From NCBI GenBank assembly GCA_900314565.1, contig OMVU01000024.1, forward strand, positions 1 to 38,462: a stretch of DNA of 38,462 bases. The letters run 5' to 3'. Below are positions 1 through 7,560 of the stretch, piece by piece. Positions within the stretch are counted from its first letter, which is position 1, and the number at the start of each line of letters is the position of its first letter. The notes below the pieces were generated by a model that did not search any database, was not told where the DNA came from, and saw only the letters and a list, made by a program, of their open reading frames with translations. A program made the position numbers and the translations under genes. This DNA comes from an uncultured Eubacteriales bacterium. GTDB lineage: Bacteria; Bacillota; Clostridia; Lachnospirales; Lachnospiraceae.

Positions 1-48
1 ATATGTTCGGGAATTGACGAACGAATTATACATCAGCAGAACAAAAAG

Positions 49-88
49 GCGCATTCCTCTCATGACTCAAGTCACGAGCATCCTGCGC
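49..88 (-). terminator. Nested hairpin, probable terminator of the small membrane protein gene
   Basis: Read on the minus strand, an outer GCGCA/TGCGC stem (49-53 with 84-88) encloses an 8-bp stem (59-66 with 71-78, one G-T pair) and is followed by a T run (42-47 on the plus strand are A-rich). It lies just downstream of the gene ending at 111. The inner hairpin is almost identical to one at the other end of the window (38373-38392). Confidence 0.6.
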
Positions 89-110
89 TAGTTGGTGAAT
101 CTCCGATCTG

Positions 111-680
111 TCAGATGATCAGGTACGGGTACCGCCCCCGCATATCCTCGCGCATCCTGCGGTAAGCTCTTCTGCCCATGGGGATATCCACCTCCCCGGC
201 TTCGCCCATTAAGTGCAGCGAGACATAATAGACTGTCTTGTTTTCTTCCGGGTCATCATTAAAATGGACCCCCTGCACATCCTCGAACAATGCGATCCCG
301 CACCGCTCCTCGCTGATCCAGGCGCATATTCGTTCACCGATCCGCAGCCTGCCATCCGCATAGGAGCGGGCATTTTGATAATCGCTTTCCAGCGCCTGCA
401 TTTCCCGGGGCGAAAAACGGCTGAAATTCTCACGGATCGCTTTTCGGCTGTCAGCAGGATCGAGGATCTTCCTGCGTCGGAAGATTCCGAAAACCATGAT
501 CATGAGCGAGACCGCGGAAGCCAGAGACAGATATCTGGAAACAGAGTTGAGCGGATTATAGAATTTAAGAACGATCCCGAGCACAGCAAACAGCACCATC
601 GCGATCGCAGACCGCAGGATGATGCTCTTCATACTGTTCCTGTTCAGTTTAAGTGACCGTTCTATGATGTCTTCCGTCAT
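111..680 (-). CDS. Two-helix membrane protein, candidate immunity protein
   Basis: A 189-residue protein whose family I cannot name with certainty. Two hydrophobic helices lie near residues 17-37 and 46-62, followed by a charged cytoplasmic-type domain of about 120 residues ending in ...RYPYLII; the layout resembles YcxB-like membrane proteins. I place the start at the ATG at 680 because longer readings run into the upstream gene; an ATG at 632 preceded by AGGAACAG is an alternative. It begins about 75 bp downstream of a toxin-like gene on the same strand, the usual place for an immunity gene, and has a two-helix anchor typical of many such proteins. The immunity role is inferred from position only. 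Confidence 0.6.
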   Translation of the reverse strand: MTEDIIERSLKLNRNSMKSIILRSAIAMVLFAVLGIVLKFYNPLNSVSRYLSLASAVSLMIMVFGIFRRRKILDPADSRKAIRENFSRFSPREMQALESDYQNARSYADGRLRIGERICAWISEERCGIALFEDVQGVHFNDDPEENKTVYYVSLHLMGEAGEVDIPMGRRAYRRMREDMRGRYPYLII

Positions 681-753
681 ACCTCCCACCACATTTCGAT
701 CCGGAACGCAGAGACGTTCCTGATCACAAAGCTCATTCGCCTGTCCCGCGTTG

Positions 754-1734
754 TCACTTAAAGAGCGGACCCAGCACTCTGGCTGTAAACGGCGTTGAAT
801 CGTTCGCTGAATTTCCCCAGAGCCAGTACGGAAGTACGTCAAGTGCGAGATGCCCGATGATATCCTCCGTACTGTCGACCTCGACATAATTATATGTCCC
901 CATATTTCGAGGATCCGTTACGATCTGCTGCCCGTCCGGCGTATATACGACCTCACGCCCGTCTCCGGATATGTACTTCCGGTTCCCTTCCGGAAAACCT
1001 TTGGCCATATCCGCCGCGATCTCTTCTCTCGATCTGTCGTCGAACTGATGATAGAGCGATGCATCGCATCTCTTCCAGCCCTTCGCCTCCGCCTCTTCTG
1101 CAGTTTTCGGCAGATCTGTATTCTTTTCATTGCGCGCGTAATGGGCTTCACGCATATTTTCAACGGTCTTATATACATCTCCCCGTGAAAATGCAAACAT
1201 CGCCACCGTTCGGACCCCTGCCTCAATATACGCTTCTTTATTGCGGCCTTTCTTACTTACAGAAGAACCGATTTCCGCTTTCGTGTAAGAAGAAGCTGTA
1301 AGGACAGTACCGGCACTTCCAACTGCTGCAGAGACATATGCCGGAGATACAGAATTGGACGCCACTGCAGAGCCGAAAATTCCTTCAGCTCCGGAGACTG
1401 CTCCAGCAACCCCTGCAGCTTTCCCTGCATTCTTCGCTGATCCCGCACTTAAGCCTGCGAAGTCATTGGAAGCCTGCTCCTCTGCATTTACATAACTCGC
1501 CGCACAGTCATCCATCGCACGGTGAAATCCGTGCATTTTTCCCGAGAGGACATCCAGTGAGGCGGAGAAATCGGACAGTCTGAGCGCCGCAATGCTCTCT
1601 TCCGGAAAGCATCCGTGCAGATTCCGGTTCACCAGGCCGACCTCCCGGCTTATATCCTGTATCCGTTCTGCAATTTTCATGGTCTTCATCGAAGTGTCTG
1701 ACAGTATGCCCGTGCTTATTCTGAAAGATGTCAT
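754..1734 (-). CDS. Polymorphic-toxin-like protein (helical N-terminus, C-terminal toxin-type domain)
   Basis: A 326-residue protein. Residues 1-100 are helical and lack a signal peptide, as in WXG100/LXG-type secretion leaders. Residues about 105-170 are Ala/Gly/Ser-rich and hydrophobic. The C-terminus carries YISGDGREVVY, DPRNMGTYNY, GHLALDVLPYWLWGN and STPF, which I recall from C-terminal domains of Rhs/LXG-type polymorphic toxins in Firmicutes; that comparison is from memory. The start at 1734 is chosen because AGAGGTG stands 6 bases upstream; longer frames have no such site. No type VII secretion genes are visible here. The next gene on the strand is a small membrane protein, fitting a toxin/immunity pair. 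Toxic activity is an inference. Confidence 0.65.
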   Translation of the reverse strand: MTSFRISTGILSDTSMKTMKIAERIQDISREVGLVNRNLHGCFPEESIAALRLSDFSASLDVLSGKMHGFHRAMDDCAASYVNAEEQASNDFAGLSAGSAKNAGKAAGVAGAVSGAEGIFGSAVASNSVSPAYVSAAVGSAGTVLTASSYTKAEIGSSVSKKGRNKEAYIEAGVRTVAMFAFSRGDVYKTVENMREAHYARNEKNTDLPKTAEEAEAKGWKRCDASLYHQFDDRSREEIAADMAKGFPEGNRKYISGDGREVVYTPDGQQIVTDPRNMGTYNYVEVDSTEDIIGHLALDVLPYWLWGNSANDSTPFTARVLGPLFK

Positions 1735-1760
1735 GGTGCTCACCTCTTCTATGATTTCTA

Positions 1761-1797
1761 AGTATATCTTATCGAAAGATGTAAAACAACTTTCGAT
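1761..1797 (-). promoter_or_regulatory. Promoter and inverted repeat upstream of the toxin-like gene
   Basis: On the minus strand TTGTTT (1784-1789), a 17-base spacer and TATACT (1761-1766) make a plausible sigma-A promoter. A perfect 8-bp inverted repeat ATCGAAAG/CTTTCGAT (1771-1778 with 1790-1797) brackets the -35 hexamer, a position suited to a repressor or to a 5' hairpin. Confidence 0.5.
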
Positions 1798-1893
1798 CCT
1801 GATACTGTACATTATAGCCACGAACATCGCACAGAGCCGGTTTTTCGATGAACAGACACTTTATTACGACAAATGGACTCTTTAAAGGAAAAA

Positions 1894-1984
1894 GGCTGCC
1901 GTGCCGACCCGGAGTACAGCCGTATGGTCACGCCAAAAGCAAGTGCCAACCCATACAGCTGTACTTTGCGTTAACACGACAGCC
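1894..1984 (-). terminator. Long two-tier hairpin after the GH9 gene
   Basis: A 10-bp outer arm (1894-1903 with 1975-1984, one mismatch) encloses a 14-bp inner arm (1914-1927 with 1951-1964, one G-T pair). On the minus strand the structure follows the GH9 stop codon and is followed by TTTTT. It is much longer than a minimal intrinsic terminator. Confidence 0.6.
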
Positions 1985-1999
1985 TCTTCAGTTCAGTTT

Positions 2000-4795
2000 T
2001 TATTCATAGATGTTCACGCCCGTCATCAGGTTCAGGAACGGAGAATTCCAGTAGATCGCTACCTCGTTGGTCGAGTAAGACTGCTCATTGTCTGCATAGC
2101 ATGCAGCAGGTGCCGCATCTGCCAGTGCGCTCCTCGCATAATCATCCTCAAGTCCGGAATTCGGTCCGCCGACAAGCATGCCTGGAATCGCTTTCTCACG
2201 CACCTGTGAGATGCGATGATGCGGGTTCTTCGGCTGGCCTTCGCCGTCGCCTGTTACGAAGGACATGTTATTGGTGTTGTTGCCTGTCAGATAGGCCAGC
2301 TGCATCTGCGCGCTGTCCACATATCTGCTCTGACTGTAGGACGCCGGAACATCCGCCCCTTCTTCTATATCCTCGAGAAGCTCCGCCGCCATGATCATCG
2401 CCATTCCGTTGTTTGCGACAGACATGTTGGATCCCCAGATATAGTCGTCCGCGCTCAGAGATACACCATAAGAATCCCTGCGGGATTTTCCTACATAGCT
2501 ATCGACCTGTTCAAAGAAACGCTCCTCCACCTTCTTGTAGAGATCCTTATCCGCTGTCTCAGCGTCCGATGTAAGGACTGCGTATTCGCCGTACAGACCG
2601 ACAGCCTGCCAGCCAAGTCCGAGAGGAACTGTCTTTTCAGTGTAAGGCTTCAGATCCTTGAGATAATTTGCATCTCCGGTCGTCTTGTAGAGTTCTGCAA
2701 ACGCCCAGTATCTCTCGTCCGTATCGTTCGAATCCTCGTACTCGCCGGTGCTGATCTCTGAAGGATTCTTAAATCCCACGTTATCTTCGGGATTTTTCTC
2801 AAGCCATGTCGCAGCTGTCTTTGCCGCGTCAAGGCAGGTATTCGCAAACTCCTTGTCGAACGGCTCATAGACACGGGCTGCCATCGCCATCGCCGCTGCG
2901 TAATCCGCTGTCGCGGTCGAGGAGACCGGGAGGAGGATCAGCTCATCCCTGTCTTCTTCCGGCATAATGACAGACGGGAATTTGGCTGTCGTCACTTTGT
3001 GGTGAACACTGCCTTCCTCTGTCTGCATCTTGAGCATCCACTCGAGCTCATAGCGGGTCTCCTCAAGGATTTCCGGAAGAATCTTCTTTTCTGATGCTGC
3101 AGTACCGGAAGAAGCCGTGCTGCCGGTCGTATTTGTGCTGCCGGTCTTTGTATTTGCGGCACCTGTCTTTGTGCTCTCTGTCTTTGCGGTTCCGGCTGCA
3201 TTCCCGGTCTTTGGTGCTGCTGTTCCGCTCTTAGCGGATTCGGTCTTTGCACTGTTCTTGCTCGTGCCGGTCTTTGTGCTGTCCGTCTTCGAGGCCTTTG
3301 CACTTGGTGTCGCGGTCGGTGTTGCAGTCGGGGTCGCAGAGACTGTCGGAGTCGGGGTCGCGGAAACAGTCGGAGTCGGGGTCGGTGTTACAAGAATATC
3401 CGACTTGATGCCGTCCTTTTCCATTTCCTCTTTGTCAAGCGAAGCATATCTCTCATACGCGAGCATAAGGTCAGAAACAGACTTTGCTGCCGCAACGACA
3501 TACTTTCCGTAATCTCCGGCGTCATGCCAGCCGCCGCTCACGTCGACTGTCTTGCCGGTCTCATAATCTTTTGCTTTTTCCGTATGGCAGGCCTTATGAC
3601 CAAATGTATCGTCCTTGACTTCCTGTCCGCAGCGCTGCAGGTAGTACGTGCGGAATGTCTCGTCGATCGTGTCATCATACACCGTGTCACTGATCGTAAA
3701 GACAGCTGACTTTACCTCATCTGCAACGATCTGATAGTTTCCGGGTGTCTTCAGATCACTGAAATCGGCGACAAGGAGAGTCTCGCCGGAGGCTGCATTT
3801 TCCTCCTCGTCTCCTGCCACGCCGGTATAGACGACATCACCGGAATCCACGTCGACGATCGAGTAATCCTCAAGGTCCGGATTCTTGAAGACCGCGATCT
3901 TCTTCGCATCTTCCTGATATCCGAGTCGGCTCGTCGTAATGACATTGAGTTCTTCCTTGTCGCTGTCATCTCCATCGATCAGAAGAACAGTAACGTTGTC
4001 GAGATGGATGGTATGGGCAGCTGTGGGATCTGCACCCTCCCAGTAACCGCAGTTGAAGCAGAGGCGCGGAGCCTTGTCGGTCTTTTCCGTCATCGTAAAT
4101 TCCGCCTCAAAGTGCTTCTTTTCCGGTCCGACAGTGACCGTGTCGATCACATAGGGGTGATAATCCTTGCCGTTGATCTGTGCGCGCCAGATGAGCGGTC
4201 TTTCGACATCGCAGCTGGCATCAAATGAAATTCTGTAGGTACATCCCCTGGCCAGCTTAAATCCGTCATAGTAAAGCTGTACACCGTAGTCAACAGTGCC
4301 TGTATTGCGGATATTTAAGAGCATCTCACCGTCATTTACGATGAAATCGCCGTCGCCGTCCTCAAGAAAGACATCCCAGCCGTCACTGGACGTGAAGTCG
4401 CCGGACTTGATCAGGTTGCCCTCGACAGGCGGATCGTCATGCTTGTCCACTTTCTCTTCCTTGCTGTCTGTTTTACTGTCTGTCTTGCTGTCCGTATCAG
4501 TTTTGCTGTCTGTATCAGCTTTGCTGTCTGTGGACTCTGTTCCGGACTCAGTGCCCTCTTTGCTTTCCGTTTTGCTTTCTGCAGACTGATCAGAGCTGCT
4601 GTCCGTTCCGCTCTCTGTGGACGTCTTATCGCCGCTTCCGGACTTGGAAGACATATAGCCTGCTTCCGTCTCGCTCTCGGTGATTTCCGAATCAGGTTCG
4701 GCGGAAACGGGGACCGCAGTCAGTACGGTCGGCGCCGCGACTGATGTGATGCCCAGAAGGGCTGACATTAATATTGATACAAATTTGTTCTTCAT
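2000..4795 (-). CDS. Secreted glycoside hydrolase family 9 (endoglucanase-type) with CBM and Ig-like domains
   Basis: A 931-residue secreted enzyme predicted to hydrolyse beta-1,4-glucans. Order of parts: signal peptide (1-32); acidic Ser/Thr/Asp/Lys linker (35-120); CBM4/9-type beta-sandwich (about 125-275); Ig-like domain typical of CelD-type GH9 enzymes (about 283-370); GH9 catalytic domain. Catalytic features are GGWHDAGDYGKY (421-432), PHHR (858-861) and the acid Glu911 in STNEVAIYWNS, which fits the GH9 C-terminal signature. The catalytic domain is split by about 100 residues (467-570) of TPTPTP and Ser/Thr/Lys-rich sequence. No dockerin, sorting signal or SLH domain is seen, so the enzyme may be released. 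Its ATG overlaps the stop of the upstream DNA-binding protein. Confidence 0.92.
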   Translation of the reverse strand: MKNKFVSILMSALLGITSVAAPTVLTAVPVSAEPDSEITESETEAGYMSSKSGSGDKTSTESGTDSSSDQSAESKTESKEGTESGTESTDSKADTDSKTDTDSKTDSKTDSKEEKVDKHDDPPVEGNLIKSGDFTSSDGWDVFLEDGDGDFIVNDGEMLLNIRNTGTVDYGVQLYYDGFKLARGCTYRISFDASCDVERPLIWRAQINGKDYHPYVIDTVTVGPEKKHFEAEFTMTEKTDKAPRLCFNCGYWEGADPTAAHTIHLDNVTVLLIDGDDSDKEELNVITTSRLGYQEDAKKIAVFKNPDLEDYSIVDVDSGDVVYTGVAGDEEENAASGETLLVADFSDLKTPGNYQIVADEVKSAVFTISDTVYDDTIDETFRTYYLQRCGQEVKDDTFGHKACHTEKAKDYETGKTVDVSGGWHDAGDYGKYVVAAAKSVSDLMLAYERYASLDKEEMEKDGIKSDILVTPTPTPTVSATPTPTVSATPTATPTATPSAKASKTDSTKTGTSKNSAKTESAKSGTAAPKTGNAAGTAKTESTKTGAANTKTGSTNTTGSTASSGTAASEKKILPEILEETRYELEWMLKMQTEEGSVHHKVTTAKFPSVIMPEEDRDELILLPVSSTATADYAAAMAMAARVYEPFDKEFANTCLDAAKTAATWLEKNPEDNVGFKNPSEISTGEYEDSNDTDERYWAFAELYKTTGDANYLKDLKPYTEKTVPLGLGWQAVGLYGEYAVLTSDAETADKDLYKKVEERFFEQVDSYVGKSRRDSYGVSLSADDYIWGSNMSVANNGMAMIMAAELLEDIEEGADVPASYSQSRYVDSAQMQLAYLTGNNTNNMSFVTGDGEGQPKNPHHRISQVREKAIPGMLVGGPNSGLEDDYARSALADAAPAACYADNEQSYSTNEVAIYWNSPFLNLMTGVNIYE
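3085..3396 (-). repeat. Low-complexity coding segment inside the GH9 catalytic domain
   Basis: This stretch encodes GH9 residues about 467-570: TPTPTP and SATPTPT units followed by repeated KTES, KTG and TAK motifs. It falls between the helix after the DAGD motif and the segment ILPEILEETRYELEWMLKMQ, a loop position in other GH9 enzymes, so the barrel can probably still fold around it. Confidence 0.8.
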
Positions 4796-5337
4796 TTCTT
4801 TTTTGCAAACGATTCTACTGCGCTGCCCAGTATAGATGAAACAATATCTGCGGGTTTCTTTGAGCCATCCAGAAGAGAATTGATCATCTCGTTGGTCGTA
4901 TCCTTCTCGCCTTTCAGGATGCTCATAACGGTTTTTTTCTCGTCCGTGCTGGCCTTGCGATAGAGTTCAACAAGTTTTCTCTCTGTCGCCGTGACCTCCA
5001 TGGTCTTGCCTGTGTTCGTGCCTGTACTCGTGCTGCCTGCCGGTTTCTTGCCGCTTGTGCTGTTTGCCGGTTTCTTGCCACTGCCTGTTGAACCTGATGT
5101 ACCCGACGAATTGTTCTCAGTCTTTGATTCCTTCGCCGCGTCAAGAAGGGACTTCTGTGTTACACCTGTCACCTTCGCGATCGTCTTCAGCTGTTCCTGT
5201 GTGGGAATCAGTTCTCCACGCTCAGCCCGGCTTATATCCAAGGCAGAGAGGCCCGTGACCTTCATTGCGAGCTGCTCCTGTGTGAGCCCTGCTCCGGCAC
5301 GTGCCTTTTTGATCATAGGTCCAACTGTGTTCGTCAT
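4792..5337 (-). CDS. XRE-family helix-turn-helix protein coupled to the GH9 gene
   Basis: A 181-residue protein. Residues 5-65 form an XRE/Cro-type helix-turn-helix (MIKKARAGAGLTQEQLA...LSALDISRAERG). Residues about 72-110 are a Ser/Thr/Gly/Lys linker, and 110-181 a charged helical tail ending in KKK. No membrane helix is present, so it should act in the cytoplasm, probably as a transcription factor. The ATG at 5337 has AAAGGAG upstream. Its TGA overlaps the ATG of the GH9 gene (ATGA), and the GH9 start has only a weak site of its own, so translation is probably coupled. The most economical guess is that it regulates its own operon; its target is not visible. Confidence 0.85.
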   Translation of the reverse strand: MTNTVGPMIKKARAGAGLTQEQLAMKVTGLSALDISRAERGELIPTQEQLKTIAKVTGVTQKSLLDAAKESKTENNSSGTSGSTGSGKKPANSTSGKKPAGSTSTGTNTGKTMEVTATERKLVELYRKASTDEKKTVMSILKGEKDTTNEMINSLLDGSKKPADIVSSILGSAVESFAKKK

Positions 5338-5389
5338 AGCTGCTCCTTTCCGGAGATGAACGTATTACAAACGCCCATCCAAATATATA

Positions 5390-5418
5390 AATATATCCTC
5401 AATGTAACATCTTGTCAA
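5390..5418 (-). promoter_or_regulatory. Strong promoter of the XRE-GH9 operon
   Basis: On the minus strand a perfect -35 TTGACA (5413-5418), a 17-base spacer and TATATT (5390-5395), about 55 bases upstream of the XRE start codon. The downstream AT-rich run could hold an operator, but I see no clear palindrome. Confidence 0.75.
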
Positions 5419-5445
5419 ACAATTTGAAACAATTTTGACCGTCAC

Positions 5446-5832
5446 TTATTTCGGGTTTTCAGAAATCTCGTAGTCTTTCGCCCGGTAAAGATCATCAAGT
5501 CTCCGCTCTACCTTTTTGTCAAGGCTGGGATCAAGAGTTCTCGCCGTCTCGTAATCGTTTCCTGCACTTTCTGTCTCACCCAGTCCAGCATAGGCATCGC
5601 CTCGTCCCATATAAGCCTCTCCGCTCTCTGTTCTGATCTTGATCGCAGCATCAAATGCCCTTACCGCTGATGCATATTCATTGTTCGTAAGATACCGCCT
5701 GCCGAGATTCATATTGTGACGATACTGCGCGGCATCTGTCGAAAGAACTACTATGACGGAAGCAGTGAGAATCATAAAGATCACTGCCAGTGCAATAACC
5801 GCTCGGTTAAGCGCTCTGCGCGATTTGTTCAT
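5446..5832 (-). CDS. Membrane-anchored TPR protein
   Basis: A 128-residue protein. One membrane helix (residues 10-30, AVIALAVIFMILTASVIVVLS) is followed by about two tetratricopeptide repeats (LGRRYLTNNEYASAVRAFDAA and MGRGDAYAGLGETESAGNDYE). It is probably anchored at the membrane with the repeats facing outward, serving as a protein-protein contact module; the partner is unknown. The start at 5832 follows AAGAGGT. It has its own promoter upstream and no clear terminator before the XRE promoter. Confidence 0.75.
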   Translation of the reverse strand: MNKSRRALNRAVIALAVIFMILTASVIVVLSTDAAQYRHNMNLGRRYLTNNEYASAVRAFDAAIKIRTESGEAYMGRGDAYAGLGETESAGNDYETARTLDPSLDKKVERRLDDLYRAKDYEISENPK

Positions 5833-5912
5833 GGCTTACCTCTTGAAAATGGTGGATACAGTTTTCTGAAACAAAAGCAGGCTTCTGTCCAGTATCGTTC
5901 GGCCCCCTGTTA

Positions 5913-5941
5913 ATTATATAAAAAATGCAGTTATACATCAA
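5913..5941 (-). promoter_or_regulatory. Promoter of the TPR protein gene
   Basis: Minus strand: TTGATG (5936-5941), 17-base spacer, TATAAT (5913-5918), about 80 bases upstream of the start codon. Confidence 0.65.
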
Positions 5942-6006
5942 TGACACAAAAAACTGTCATCCCGTACAGCTGCTTTTTTCTCCGGTCAATATCCTGCACA
6001 CAAAAA

Positions 6007-6030
6007 GAGGCGTCCGATTAAGGACACCTC
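6007..6030 (-). terminator. Terminator of the SPKTG protein gene
   Basis: A 9-bp stem (6007-6015 with 6022-6030, one G-T pair) is followed on the minus strand by TTTTTG, just after the stop codon at 6044. Confidence 0.75.
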
Positions 6031-6043
6031 CCGATTATCATTA

Positions 6044-6286
6044 TCAAGCCTCGCTTTTCTTCTTTGCCACAAGCGCTACTGCTGCCAGAGAAGCAGCTCC
6101 GCCAAGGCCGTAAAGCATGTAATCAGCTTCGCCGGTCTTCGGTGACTTTGACGGTGGATTCGGCTTCTTCGGCGTCTCTGTTGCCGGCGTTCCTGTCGGG
6201 CTGTAAAGCGGATCCCTCGCCATGACCGGAACAGTGGAGACCATAATCATAACTGCAGAAAGAAGAATAACTAATTTCTTTTTCAT
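6044..6286 (-). CDS. Small secreted protein with SPKTG sorting signal
   Basis: An 80-residue precursor: signal peptide (1-22, MKKKLVILLSAVMIMVSTV), a short Pro/Thr-rich region (TGTPATETPKKPNPP), then SPKTG at about residues 48-52, a hydrophobic stretch (LYGLGGAASLAAVALVA) and a KKKSEA tail. This is the three-part layout of a sortase substrate. (S/P)PxTG is the motif cleaved by the class B sortase of Clostridioides difficile, and a class B sortase gene lies about 2.6 kb away. The start at 6286 follows GAGGGAATTGTG. The mature exposed part is only about 30 residues, so this may be a surface tag rather than an enzyme. Confidence 0.75.
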   Translation of the reverse strand: MKKKLVILLSAVMIMVSTVPVMARDPLYSPTGTPATETPKKPNPPSKSPKTGEADYMLYGLGGAASLAAVALVAKKKSEA

Positions 6287-6366
6287 CACAATTCCCTCAT
6301 TACTCACAATATTTCCAATTCATTTCACTGAAATAATTCCTGCAAACGTCTGTTAATACACAGAAC

Positions 6367-6395
6367 ATTATACAGCAGCAGGCATTTCCTGTAAA
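6367..6395 (-). promoter_or_regulatory. Promoter of the SPKTG protein gene
   Basis: Minus strand: TTTACA (6390-6395), 17-base spacer, TATAAT (6367-6372), about 80 bases upstream of the start codon. Confidence 0.7.
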
Positions 6396-6542
6396 CAGAA
6401 ATTGATTTCGTCGCAAATACCGCAGTGCTTATATTATGAACGAATTTCTTTAAGCTTCTTTCATTTTCTTTTTCCAATCGTGCTCGCGGGACTTGGCAGG
6501 GAATCCGTATCAGCGTCGACTGACTCAGGGATTTCCCCCACT

Positions 6543-6698
6543 TCAAGAACGCCTCAGCGTTCTTGCCGCGCCGCGCATGGTGCGAAGCACCTTCCACTTT
6601 GCGCGGCTGCGATCCGCCGGAGGCGTTTATCTCAGTGGGGCAGGATATTGACCTTTCCCCCGCTTATAGAAGCGGAGGTCTTCCCCACTGAGATAAAC
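6543..6698. repeat. Composite dispersed repeat, copy A (full)
   Basis: This copy fills the non-coding stretch between the SPKTG gene promoter and nagB. In the plus direction it holds a 9-bp hairpin (CAAGAACGC/GCGTTCTTG type), a nested stem around GGTGCGAAGCACC closed by GCCGCGCA/TGCGCGGC, the block GATCCGCCGG, and then a perfect 16-bp inverted repeat (6625-6640 with 6683-6698) that encloses CCGCTT-ATAG-AAGCGG. Read on the minus strand it matches copy B at 17725-17950. Confidence 0.85.
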
Positions 6699-6703
6699 AA
6701 AAA

Positions 6704-6732
6704 GGCAGCGTGCCTAAGAGAAACACGCTGCC
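6704..6732 (-). terminator. Bidirectional terminator after nagB
   Basis: A perfect 9-bp stem GGCAGCGTG/CACGCTGCC (6704-6712 with 6724-6732) with an A run on its left and T run on its right, so it can stop transcription in both directions. It follows the nagB stop. Confidence 0.85.
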
Positions 6733-6768
6733 TTTTTTGCTTTCTTCATCAAAGAAACCGCGATAGAA

Positions 6769-7560
6769 TTACAGTCTCTCGTCTTTCTCAATATCCAGGA
6801 AGTAACGATACGCATCGACTTTCAGCTCACCGCAGGCTGCCTCGTCGCAGGCAATGATCGCGCCGTTGTGCATCTGAAGCGCGCTGCAGGTCCACATCTG
6901 GCTGACACTGCCGGCCACTGTCTTCGCAAGGGCTCTGGCCTTATTATGTCCGTTGATCAGGACCAGCACTTCTTTGGAGTCCATGACCGTTCCGATTCCG
7001 ACAGACAATGCGTAAGCCGGAACCTTCTCCGGATCGTTTCCGAAGAAACGGGAATTCACGATTCTTGTGTCCGTTGTCAGCTTACGGATACCTGTGCGGG
7101 ATGAAAGAGATGTGAACGGCTCATTGAATGCCAGATGACCGTCGACACCGATCCCGCCCATGAACAGATCGATTCCGCCGTAGGACGCGATCTTCTTCTC
7201 ATAGTTCGCGCACTCTTCTTCCGGATCCTCAGCCATGCCGTTCAGAATATTAATATTATCCGGATTCATATCTACCAGATGATCAAAGAAATTGTCGTGC
7301 ATGAAGTACCAGTAGCTCTGATCATGTTCACGCGGAAGTCCGCAGTATTCATCCATATTGAAGGTAACAACATTCTTAAAGCTGATCTCTCCGGCTTTAT
7401 TCATGCGAACGAGCTCCTTGTACACGCCGATCGGTGAAGATCCGGTCGGAAGGCCCAGTACGAAAGGTCTGTCTTCCTTATGCGAATTGATCTTCTTTGC
7501 GATATACTGTGCTGCCCACTTGCTCATCTTTTCATAATTATCCTGGATAACTACTCTCAT
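6769..7560 (-). CDS. nagB: Glucosamine-6-phosphate deaminase
   Basis: A 263-residue cytoplasmic enzyme converting glucosamine 6-phosphate to fructose 6-phosphate and ammonia, which links amino-sugar use to glycolysis. The phosphate-binding loop LGLPTGSSPIGVY (residues 35-47), FNMDEY with Asp70 and GGIGVDGHLAFNE with Asp140, His142 and Glu147 match the catalytic residues of the family; the length is normal. The ATG at 7560 follows AAGGA. It stands alone: no nagA or transporter is adjacent, and a strong terminator follows. Confidence 0.97.
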   Translation of the reverse strand: MRVVIQDNYEKMSKWAAQYIAKKINSHKEDRPFVLGLPTGSSPIGVYKELVRMNKAGEISFKNVVTFNMDEYCGLPREHDQSYWYFMHDNFFDHLVDMNPDNINILNGMAEDPEEECANYEKKIASYGGIDLFMGGIGVDGHLAFNEPFTSLSSRTGIRKLTTDTRIVNSRFFGNDPEKVPAYALSVGIGTVMDSKEVLVLINGHNKARALAKTVAGSVSQMWTCSALQMHNGAIIACDEAACGELKVDAYRYFLDIEKDERL

